Shown here in pieces: positions 12,914-22,454 of a DNA stretch of 64,000 nucleotides (position 1 is the stretch's first letter; every line of letters begins with the position of its first letter). The notes beneath the pieces were generated by a model. The model ran no database searches. It worked only from the letters and a program-made list of their open reading frames with translations, and was not told where the DNA came from. Location of the stretch: NCBI RefSeq assembly GCF_018143015.1, contig NC_054743.1, positions 42,550,922 through 42,614,921 on the forward strand, in the 5' to 3' direction. Source of the stretch: Lytechinus variegatus (taxonomy: Eukaryota > Echinodermata > Echinoidea > Temnopleuroida > Toxopneustidae). The position numbers and the translations under genes are program-made.

Positions 12914-12919
12914 TTTATT
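12914..12919 (-). terminator. Candidate polyadenylation signal of the GST gene
   Basis: AATAAA on the minus strand, about 145 bp after the GST stop codon. Confidence 0.4.
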
Positions 12920-13063
12920 CCAAAATTTTCTACAAAGACTTCTGGGTTGTTCGTTGTCATGAAGGGCATTCGACAGTACATTTCCTATTTCGTGAATCCG
13001 TCCTGCGTTTAGGAAGCGAAAGCCTCATATCATGCATATCATGCATATTGTAAATCGTGCCAA

Positions 13064-13183
13064 TCACCAGTCAAGAACCAAGTTGACGACCCGTACATAC
13101 TCATCATCGGGAGGTGGGTGGCGTCGAGAGCTACAAAGGTATTCCTTGAGTCCCGGTTGGTTTGAGAAGTGGACAATGTACTT
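13064..13183 (-). CDS. GST exon 6 (C-terminus)
   Basis: It starts after tctccaacag and encodes KYIVHFSNQPGLKEYL, then a tail with RRHPPPDDEY, and stops at TGA. Confidence 0.8.
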   Translation of the reverse strand, partial: KYIVHFSNQPGLKEYLCSSRRHPPPDDEYVRVVNLVLDW

Positions 13184-16100
13184 CTGTTGGAGAACAAAAC
13201 AAAAGGAAAGAGAGAGAAAAAACAAAAACAGCAGGTGGAAATAGGCATGTTCATAACACATAACTCACATACATGTAAAGAGTAATAATCAGTTGAATCT
13301 CTTGGACTTCCTTTTGACGCTGTTAGCGTACACCTTAGGAAGCGTTTCATGAAGGGAGTCGACAGATATTTTTATCGGACAAAGCTTGTGTTATCCGATA
13401 GTTATGTACATGTACCATAGCAACAGTGCTGCTCGGCTAATCCAAATCAAGGAAAATTATCAGATCCGATATGTTGTTGGACAAAGCATGGGTCCTACTA
13501 ACCAATGGATAAAGAATGCTATCATGAACTTCACACTACATCTTCTTTCCCATCAATGGTGAATTCCACGGAGAACTATAACATACGTTCATCTATACCT
13601 CAAAGTATATAAGAAGGATATCCAAAATTTGTTACGATGGTTTATGGCAGGGTTATGGTAAATTGATGCAATTAGCTGCTATGCAACTGGGTCATCGGCA
13701 TTCATGGCACTCATGGGTAATAACAAATTCTGGGTGTCCTGGACAATTCCGCCACCCCCTGAAAAGGGACATTTTCATAAACTTAGTTTTGATTTGTTTG
13801 CCTTTGGATCCTTATGCTTTTTAGACCCAAGTAAAAAAACATTATTTTCTGTCTAGATCTACACAATATTAAGATAGACGCTTAGCTCTCGAAAAAACTC
13901 AAATATATATACTTCCCTTTGCAGTTTTGAAAAGAGATGTCTATGATGTCTCGGACAACTTCGTCAAGCTACTGAATGTCTCAATGAAAATATAAGTTTC
14001 TGACAACTTTTTTTGCCAAATACCGACTGTATCACAGGAAGGGGACTGCTTACTGTGTCAGATACTTCAATTTTTCTTGGGGAGGGATTAACAGTTACCT
14101 ACCTGGAGATTAGGGAAGTCATCTAGTAAGGGCTTGATTCTCGGGATCTCGTTCACGTAGCTCAGGCCATCGAAAAACATAAAGTCTGCCATGGTGAGAG
14201 AATCTCCGACAAGGAACCCTGATTTGCTTTCGCCAAGAATCTAAATGAAAGTCATGAAAAAAGGGGTAATAGCAGTATTTTTGTATCCAGTGTTTTATTA
14301 AACTGAGTCATTCCGGATTCATCGCACTGTGCTGATATTTATGAATACATATGGATGGGTGATAAGTTTTCTTTTTTTAAGCTTTAATAGTCGTGCGGTC
14401 CAGAGGTTAGATCATTGGACTCATAACTGCAAGGTCGTGAGTTCAAATCCTCACTCTCCCATTTTATATTGTCTCCACGTTTATCAAAAGGACCGAGGGT
14501 AATATCTGTCGTGTATAGCGTCAGACGCTGTGACTGAGAAGCCTAGACGTAAAATGTTTTATGGGTGATTGTTTATATACCAGCTTGGCGTTTATCAGCA
14601 AAAATGCAGTTTTTCCAGGTTCCTACGGGAGTTACTGTACCATAAACAAAAACAGAAGATGCAATTTGCACTTCATCATGTGGTTTGTCCCGGATTGGAA
14701 TACTAGTATTTTATTTGAAACACGAATTCAATGAGCTAGATTGGAGAAAAAATCAAGAGTAATGACAGACGGAGTAGACAAGTTGCTGCGATGGCCCATA
14801 TGATTTTTTCATTACATTTGCAATTTTCACAAATGTTTAATTTAATTCATTTGATGTTATTATATTACAATGTTTGTACATCCATGCCGACGTGCACAAT
14901 TTTCTGTAAATATCTGTGTTAAAGCCAGTGAAGGAAATGTTCCAATTTACATAGATTGAAACATTATTGAATTGATTTTTTCTCTTTACTTTAAAGTCTT
15001 CACACCTTATGTGGGTTTGCATGCAGTCCTCATATGTTTCATTTGCATATTTCATGGCCAAGATCAAATGATATGAGGGGGTTGGTCATTCTCATCGCTT
15101 TCTAATCGAACTTTATCCCCCGACCCTTCTCCTAACACCGCGATCTCTCTCACATCAACCCACACCCGCACAATCACCCTCAAACGCACACACACAAGCA
15201 CTCACAAGCACGAACGCATCCCTTTCATGACACGCTGTGAAGTAGGAGGCGAAATTGCCAATTCGCCTACTACCAACTCGTCCACCCACCATACAGCCTA
15301 CTTTCATTTAGTCTGATGCTACTCCGTCCAACATTTCGTCAACAACCATTTGGTCCATCCATCACTTCGTCTAATCACCATTTTGTATATTCTTTTCGTC
15401 TCATAACCACTTGGTCTAATATCCATTTCATTTTCATTCAGTTTACTCAATGAACACTTAGTCCAAAATGTCTACGGAATAAATGGCTTTTGGACGACCA
15501 ACTGGTTATTAGAAGAAATGATGAGTGGACGAACTGTCAACTAACCGAAGTGGATAGTGGACGAACCGACGGTAGATCGACTGATACTAGAAAAGTTGGC
15601 AATTGGACGAAATAGGAGAAGCCGAATTGGAAATGAACGGAATGATATTATGATTTACCTTTTCGAAGACGGGGAAGTATCTGTTCTTGCATTGTTTTAC
15701 AGCTCCTTGGAGCATTGTTTCCTGTTCTTCTCGAGTTTTCTGGAATTGGGCGGCAGAAAATCCCGATCTTAGCATATCTCTGGCTCCCATGGATAACATA
15801 TCAACTCTACAGAACATAATTGTAAAATGTAAATAAGTAGAAATGGAAGAAGGAAAGAGAGAAGCAAAGAAAGAGAGGGAGAGAGATTTGCAACATTAAT
15901 AGTGGCTGCTGATGATTAGGCCATATTCTTCAAAATTAAAAACAAAATAGTTCAATTTAAATTGCTAGAAAATGAATTCTATTATTTTTCTTCAACATCC
16001 TTTCTTTAAAGGTGCACTTAACCTAATATTCGCTAAATGTGGATTCCTTTGCATGTTCAGATCTTGGTACCGCATTTGTATAAGCATGGACCTACAAGAG

Positions 16101-19100
16101 AGTTCCATGGTGTGGGCAAAATTCACCTAGCTGGATGCTCTGTTCCTGGAACGCAGTATGCGGCGCTCTTCACATCTTAAACTTTTTCAAAACATTTCAT
16201 TACCTTTCGTAAGCAGAATCTTTGTCGTCACTAAATAACGCTCGTTTTTTATGTTGGCATTTTCATTTTTTGGGGAAGTACATGGATACAACACTTAATG
16301 GTTTAACTTACATATCACTTGAAAAAAACACAAAATGAAAATGATTACAAAGAAAACAAGTTTTTTTTTATTATATGTCACGTGATTGATGACTTTTTTA
16401 TCCCTCTACAGTGATACGTTCGAGGGAAGCCACTTCCTTTTCAAAGATGCACAACATGATTGTCCAAGAAAACTCGTAAAGCCGGTTTAACTTTCATCGT
16501 TGGGCAATATCTGTGCGTACACAATAATGGATGTCGCTATTATTATTGTGAGGGTGAATCATTGTCTCAAATAATGGTTTCTAATGAGATATATCGGAAT
16601 GTTGTGTAATGAAGGTGATAAATGCTGCATCTTTAAATTGAAAATGGCCACCATAGGCACTTATCGCATAGTATAAAATTTGGGTGGAGACAAATAATGT
16701 TTACAAAATGACAGCCATTCTTAATATTGAAATATATTTCATGATTTTCATGGGTGATTTGCATATTTTGGCGGCCATATTGGATTTTGCCAATTTGCAG
16801 AAAATGCTCAAGGTTACACGAGTGGCATCATCCAGATTCGTTATCATATCTATCGTTAATTGTTCCTTTTTTCATCTGCTTTCACATCCAACGTGGTAGT
16901 CTAATGGTGATCGGTAAAACCAAACAACAGTTGCTTTTACGACAAAAATAATTATTTGTAGATAAATCTTCAACTAAACTGCGCAAAATTAATGTTCAAT
17001 AAAAAATTAACAACATTTAGCAGTTCTAGACTTTCTACCAGCAATTTCTCCAAGATTTAAAGCAAACATTAGGTCTATTTGGTTAAATTTTGAATTCAAA
17101 TTTTCATTGTCGCAAAATTTACACTAGGTGAGAGGATGTATTCCCTGTATGGGCCATCCTCTCACCACCCAAATTTTTTCATCAACAACTCTCCTTTTTC
17201 CAGCCACCAAAAGTAAGAAACATAATAGTCTGAATAAGATCAAAACATTAACCAGTACATTACAATCCTGCCACTGTGCCTTCAACAAACAATTATGTAG
17301 TGAATCTAATTAATTTGTTAACATGTTGTTTTATTGTCATGTAGACAAACTCATTAGTAATTTCAATAAAACCATCATGTTTTCTCATTTTCCACATTAA
17401 TTAACTAATAACACAATGACCCATTGTTTTATAACAATTTCATTCTTTCCTATTCCAGATATCACCATGCTAGCCTACTACCTAGAGCTTCAAACCACTA
17501 CCCCTCTCTAAAAAACGGCCATTATCAACCACAATACAATCCATGAAATAAGCACAATTTCAACACAAAACAAAACCAAAAAGCCTGTGTATCCATTGGC
17601 ATCTTTTATGATTGATAAGATATCCACGCATAAAGGATTTGGACGTGTTCAAAACCATCACCCCCACCCCATGTGCGCCACAAATTCTACACTCTACACA
17701 TACTATAATAGCCCCCTTTCAGCTCACCAAACGCAACATATGTTATTCATATCTGGTTCCGAAATGCACTGGTTATGCCAATTCAAGCGTTAAACGAATA
17801 AGTTTTAATTTTATTTCATTAGACAAATGTCAGTCAAGCTCTTTATACATGTACCAATGTTACGTAATTGCGACCAGTTTACTCTTTTATTCAAATGAAC
17901 TTATCTTCTAATGCCTACATTTCTTCTCCCTCTTCTCCATCTACTGTATGTTTCTTTTATACTCTTAACTTTCTTATTTATATGCAATTTCATATGATGT
18001 CATTACAGTACGTAACTTGTTATTTATTTGCATCTGGCGACCCCAACTAAAGCTCTGCTTTTCGGGTTTTCGCCTCCTTCAATATTGTGTCGAAATATAT
18101 ACTGTATTCGTTACTATGTCAAATATTATTTTGTATCTGTTTGAAGGAAATAAACGTGATTTTCAATCAATGCGTCATACTCAGACGTGTCTTTTGTTTC
18201 TTCACATATTTGTTTCTTCTTCCATTGCGCTTTATAAATCATTTAATCTTAATTTAAGGTTAAGAAAATACTACACTGTTTTAGAGTGAAATAAAAACAT
18301 GGAAAAGGAAAAAAGGTGAATGTCAACGTGAATCAGAGGAAGTAACAACAGCTATTGTTTCAATCAAACTAGACGAGGAAACTGATTCACCTCGGTAAAC
18401 ATGTTGACATCTGGAACAGTGTGTGTTTCGTAGACAGAACATTATGTTAAGTTGCGAATGGTTTATTCATGAGTAAATGTGGATCTTAAACCATCATTTA
18501 TAAAAAAAGTGCATCTGTATGTATACTTCATTTGACTATAGGGGGTGCTGGTTTGAATGAAACAAATCGCTTCGCTACAAAATGAAAGTAATTACATGTA
18601 TTGATAAATTCATGATCATGATGATTTCCCCAGATTCCCAAGGGTGCTGCTTATGGTGAATAATACACGCAGCGTCCCCGCTTCCAAGGGGCCAAGAGGA
18701 CACATTGAAATTTGAACTTGTTGAATAAACATCTTTATTTCAAGATGATAACACTCAAAATGTTTAATATCCTGTGTACTTGACTATTCTTATTTCCACT
18801 TGGCGTTTATCGAATACCTTTCCTTTAATTTTGTCTTCTTTCAGAGAGAAAAAATACACTGCATACCGTACTATTATTATTTTACAAATGACAAATACTA
18901 TACAAACCGTTTCAACTGGTCTCTACATGCACTTCTTCCATTACTCTTTTGTTACATTATTGTCTGAATTATCTTTGATTCTAAAATGGTGGAGTCGTCC
19001 TAATACGTAAGTTAACATATAATTCATCAGTGTGATTATCATTTCTAACATCATCATTATCACCACCACATCCAGTAGCGGACCGTGAACCGGAGGAGAC

Positions 19101-22020
19101 AAAGCATGGGGGGCACTGCATTGTCTGTGAACAATGCTGTGCCCCCAATGCTTTGTCTCCTCCGGGTCAAGGTCCGCCACTGACCACATCATCATCGTCG
19201 TCGTCGTCATTACCATCAGCACGATCATCAGCACCTTCATCATCGTCATCACCGTCATAAACCACCACCGTCATCACCGTCATTACCATCATCACATGGA
19301 CCTGGCCACGGAGGATTATCTACTGTTACTTGGGGTGCTGTGACAATGCTCAGCACCCCCAGTAACAATATATTAATCCTCCGTGGACAGGTTCCTGCAT
19401 CATCACCACCATCATCAATCTTCTCCGTCATCTTTATCATCATCATCACCATCATCATCGTCCCTATCACCACCACCACCACTTCCACCAACGCCATTAC
19501 CATAACATGCTCATCATGGGAAAGTGGATGGCGTCGAGTGTAACAAATGCCTACTTGACTTGGTCCTCTGGGGATTTGGCTTTGAAGTTGTATTTCCTAC
19601 AGACATATCGGAGCACAGGTTCACTCCCTATAACGTTCTCTCCATCAATCTCTAGCAGGGGAACTTGCTTGAACATCAGTTTACCATCTGGACATGGATG
19701 ACATTAACAACGCCAAAGTCCAAATAATTAACGTGAAGTTCCTCATTTTATTACCAATGTAGTTTTCATAAACAAACAATCTCCCGGTGTATTGAGACTT
19801 ATGCAATGCGAGACTAAGGGTGGTGGGCTGTAGAGCCCTAATACCTTGGAAGCAAAAATGGAAATGTTACCATGGTTGTAATCCTTTATGGAATGGGTCC
19901 CTGTTAATTGGTCCATTAACGCCAATTCGTCTAATTATCAACTCGTTTACTATCATAAATCCTCAACTATCCGCACGGTCTCATTGTCATTTCGTCCACT
20001 CATCATTTCGTCTAAAAACCAGTTGGTCCAGTAGCAATTTAGTTCATTAATCATTTGGTCTAATTGGAAAAGTTTTAACTGGGCCAAATAAATGAAAAGA
20101 AAATGGGTAATAGACTAATTGGATATAAGGCGAAATTGCCATCGATGAACTGGTGATTAGTCGAAGTGATAATTGTACCAAAATGTTATCGGACCAAATA
20201 TGATTGTTACACGAAATGTTGATGGAATGGCATTAGCATAAATGAAGTTAGACCATGTGATGAGTGGACGAGTTGGCATTAGACGAATCGGCAGTTTACC
20301 TTGTTATTCTATTTTGTTTTACCTATCATTGGGAAAAAAATTATTTGATCTTATAACCCTACTTTGTATAGTTGAAGGTCGCTGTGTCGTGAGTGCTATA
20401 AGCCTATTCTTTATAACAATATAATCAAATGGAAAAAAATAAAACTTCAAAATAAAAGGAAACCCCCTCAAGACACAAGATGTTTATTTTGGATACTGGA
20501 ATAAAACTGATCAACATAACCTCTAATCAAATATGTTATTTTATCTGCAGTGTCATAGGAATGAGTGAAATGTGGCAGAACCTTTAGAGAAACAATTCAA
20601 ATTTTATTTTCAGTACCGTAAGTACGGCACCAATGGTCTCATAATTATGATCCATTAAAAATCATTTTTTTTTACCTGCAATGAGCTGTAGGAATTCTTC
20701 CCTGGTTTGTAAGTAGACTTCATCATACTAAATTAAAAAAAATACAGAAAGAAAATACGAATTTGGCACCTATTTTTGCATCATAAATAATGTATATCGG
20801 TGCACTTGATCATAATTATGAGGTAAGTTGTCTTATACATCACTTTATTTCCAATCTGCACATTAAAGAAATACAGTATACACCCAGGACACTTCGCTAT
20901 AATGAGAAAATGCAGGGCAATAAAATGTTCTCTAAGTTTTGGTAAATAAAAGATGATACATTTTAAAGACTGAAATCTAAATAAAATAAGATATCACAAA
21001 CACATTTTTTTTTACATGTTGGGGAAAAGCTTCCTTCAAAATGTATAAATTAAAGAAAAGAAGAACCATATCGAGCCTATTGAAATAGTCCAGTTCTGTT
21101 TTTTGATAGTGTTTTCTATGGTTATTTTTAAGTGTGTTCATTGAAGTATACCAAATATAAGATAACATATGCATTGACATATTAACGCACCTTGCCCATC
21201 CCATACTACGTATTGAAAGTGTTTTTACTCTCCTTTGGAAGCCCCCACCCCCAATTTTATTGCCGCCATTGGTTGCAGTGATCTGCAGTCTAATTCATGT
21301 ATACCAAATCTTTAAACTGGTTATAATGTGACCTTTCCCCTCAAAGCTTGCTCTCATATTATCTATATCACTTTCGTCATGCCTTCTATATCTCAGCTTG
21401 TAAACAAACACTCCCATCTACAAAAGCTGCAGTTATAATTTCAAATATACATGTATTAAAACCCGGGGGGTGTTTCACAAAGATTTAAGTATGACTTAGA
21501 GTCGCACTTGAATACCGACTTGCGCACGGTATGAAAGGCTTGACCGCATTGGTCAGATCGTGTCATGAGGACGCGCACTAATGCGTATCTATCAATAAGA
21601 TCGCGCGTTGCATATCATGTATGCGTCGGCATTTAAGTGCAACTCTAAGTCATACTTAAATCTTTGTGAAACACCCCCCAGGTCTCTAAAATTCAATCAA
21701 GACGATAATCATAAGACAGACAATTGATATTTTATTGACATGTTTGAGCACATAAATATTAAATAGAATTCTTGTACATTCATGCACCATATTCTAACTA
21801 CATTCCTCAATCATGAACGATTATGCATGCTCGCTTTGCACCGCGTATGCGGGTAAGGAGTGTTTAATGTAATTCCATCTGAAAATCAATCAAACGAAAT
21901 CGAATAAGAAAATAGAAAAAACAAACTTACTTCTATTCTTGCTGCATTCAAAGCAAGGCGAGTAACTTCGGCCAACCCTCGACCTGCCAAATAGGTAAAA
22001 CATGGCCTATCATTCGACAT
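13064..22020 (-). CDS. Glutathione S-transferase, sigma-class-like, complete 6-exon gene
   Basis: Exons in order: 22020-21931, 20727-20676, 19687-19555, 15806-15659, 14240-14103 and 13183-13064. All phases agree and give 226 aa with TGA at 13066-13064. Residues 1-80 form the thioredoxin-like half. CFTYLAGRGLAE places the catalytic Tyr at 10, KQVPLLEIDG holds the cis-proline (P57), and GSEPVLRYV is the glutathione-binding turn after it. The helical half follows with VDMLSMGARD and the buried GDSLTMADF motif. Sigma GSTs conjugate glutathione or isomerise prostaglandin H2 in the cytosol; the exact reaction here is not determined. The protein is about 20 residues longer than usual because of the tail starting SSRRHPPPDDEY. 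A CRE-type palindrome lies about 130 bp upstream of the ATG. Confidence 0.9.
13339..13490. mobile_element. MITE of the gcgtttcatgaa / TGTCGGATAAA family
   Basis: Compared with 48145-48300 and 62944-63110 it shares agcgtttcatgaa, ttatccgatagt, atagcaacagtgctgctcgg and ggaaaattatcaga. It has no coding capacity. It lies upstream of GST exon 6, within intron 5. Confidence 0.7.
14103..14240 (-). CDS. GST exon 5 (N-capping box / hydrophobic staple)
   Basis: Exactly 46 codons between tttcatttag and gtaggt. GDSLTMADFMFFDGL carries the conserved folding motif of the GST C-terminal domain. Confidence 0.9.
14390..14656 (+). mobile_element. tRNA-derived SINE, copy 1 (GST intron 4)
   Basis: The head folds like a tRNA: ggtccagaggttagatcatt (A-box region), the loop ctcataa with CAT at the anticodon position, and gagttcaaatcctc (B box). 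A shared tRNA-unrelated body follows (taatatctgtcgtgtatagc, taccagcttggcgtttatca). The same arrangement occurs at 42286-42551. It has a short A-rich end and is not a functional tRNA. Confidence 0.85.
15240..15630. repeat. Inverted-repeat element rich in cgtctaa / ttggtc motifs, copy 1
   Basis: The first half repeats short units such as catttcgtc, atttggtcc and cacttcgtctaat; the second half carries the complements (ggacgaac, gaccaactggttat). The region resembles 19890-20310. It ends within the antisense of GST intron 4, just outside exon 4. Confidence 0.6.
15659..15806 (-). CDS. GST exon 4
   Basis: The acceptor is ttctgtag and the donor gtaaat. It encodes VDMLSMGARDMLRSG through FPVFEK, helices of the C-terminal domain. 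Confidence 0.85.
16625..16850 (+). repeat. Detached end of the ggcggccat foldback family
   Basis: gattttcatgggtgatttgc, then attttggcggccatattgga and gcatcatccagattcg match one terminus of the large palindrome at about 38270-38375. Only one arm end is present. Confidence 0.75.
16880..19060. other. GST intron 3, mostly unassigned
   Basis: AT-rich with several chance frames. No domain content or clear repeat was recognised up to the small MITE at 19073. Confidence 0.4.
19073..19182. mobile_element. 110 bp MITE with 8-bp target duplication (hAT-like)
   Basis: The inverted ends cagtagcggaccgtgaaccg and the complement of ggtccgccactg form a near-complete hairpin sharing ggaggagacaaagcat. It is flanked on both sides by accacatc (19065-19072 and 19183-19190). 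An 8-bp duplication fits the hAT superfamily. Confidence 0.85.
19190..19500. repeat. cat/cac/cgt trinucleotide-rich tract with an 81 bp hairpin
   Basis: Imperfect catcatcgtcatcacc-type repeats cover most of the stretch. Within it, 19306-19386 is an inverted repeat (ccacggaggattat ... aatcctccgtgg, with a ggggtgctg/cagcacccc core), probably another very small MITE. Confidence 0.75.
19507..19550 (-). pseudogene. Relic of a GST last exon inside GST intron 3
   Basis: On the minus strand, ctcgacgccatccacttt and catgatgagcatgt align with exon 6 ctcgacgccacccacctc and gatgatgagtatgt, about 85% over 34 bp. It lies immediately downstream of the exon 3 donor. It is most simply the remnant of a duplicated GST copy. 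Confidence 0.6.
19555..19687 (-). CDS. GST exon 3 (glutathione site)
   Basis: It starts after catgtccag and encodes DGKLMFKQVPLLEIDG and SEPVLRYVCRKY. The donor gtaggc, not the gtcaag five bases earlier, keeps phase with exon 4 and gives SPEDQVKVDML. Confidence 0.85.
19890..20310. repeat. Inverted-repeat element rich in cgtctaa / ttggtc motifs, copy 2
   Basis: Short units (aattcgtctaattatc, catttcgtccactcatc, cagttggtcc) in the left half are complemented in the right half (gaactggtgattag, gagtggacgagttgg). It belongs to the same family as 15240-15630 and also lies in a GST intron. Confidence 0.6.
20320..21460. other. GST introns around exon 2, otherwise unassigned
   Basis: Apart from exon 2, I see no coding or repeat signal. 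Confidence 0.4.
20676..20727 (-). CDS. GST exon 2
   Basis: The acceptor is taatttag and the donor gtaaaa. It encodes YDEVYLQTREEFLQLIA, the stretch between the first strand pair and the glutathione site. Confidence 0.8.
21465..21679. mobile_element. 215 bp MITE, family A copy 1 (GST intron 1)
   Basis: The ends are ggggggtgtttcacaaagat and its complement atctttgtgaaacacccccc. The arms continue through ttaagtatgacttagagt. It is highly similar to 32149-32361. No open frame. Confidence 0.9.
21931..22020 (-). CDS. GST exon 1 (start codon, catalytic Tyr)
   Basis: ATG is at 22020-22018, with 30 codons ending AARIE before donor gtaagt (phase 0). Tyr10 in FTYLAGRG is the expected catalytic tyrosine. 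Confidence 0.85.
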
Positions 22021-22146
22021 GTTTCCTTTTTTTTGCGTTCCTCGTTTGACATTCAAATACGATCTTACCTTGTCAACTTGTGGTAGAGTACACGTGGGTT
22101 TTAATTTTGTCAAGGCATCGAAGCAACTCTCTCTCTCTCTCTCTGG

Positions 22147-22154
22147 TGACGTCA
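22147..22154. promoter_or_regulatory. CRE-type palindrome TGACGTCA upstream of the GST gene
   Basis: A perfect CREB/ATF core about 130 bp upstream of the GST start codon, next to a (ct)n / GAGA tract at 22127-22144. The position suits a promoter-proximal element, but function is inferred only. Confidence 0.4.
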
Positions 22155-22454
22155 CGACAGTCCAACCATCATCAGGATATTGACACCGATGCAATGTAAA
22201 TAGAGAATATCGACTTCGACCTATTCAATGTTTAACTTGCCTGCGAAGACCTAGGTCTACGTACCACCAGTCTCATATGATAAATGGTGGTTGGGGTTGG
22301 ACCGAGACGGGGGTTGGGGGAGGGGCTGCGTCCTTTTGTAAATTTGTGCAATTTCCCAATAGCCCTGGTCTGTGTATATTCCGAATCACTACTAGATTAC
22401 AGTCTTGGTTTTGTATGCCATAAACCCTTATGATCTAGAGGAAACCAAAAAAAG

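Noticed and set aside
14395-14462. Functional tRNA gene
   Set aside because: The acceptor stem does not close properly, and the same head plus body recurs at 42286, so it is a SINE.
15557-15772. Plus-strand 71-codon frame
   Set aside because: It is antisense to GST exon 4, whose minus-strand reading is clearly the real one.
19190-19500. Open frames rich in Met/Val or Ile/Thr/His
   Set aside because: They are translations of trinucleotide repeats on both strands.
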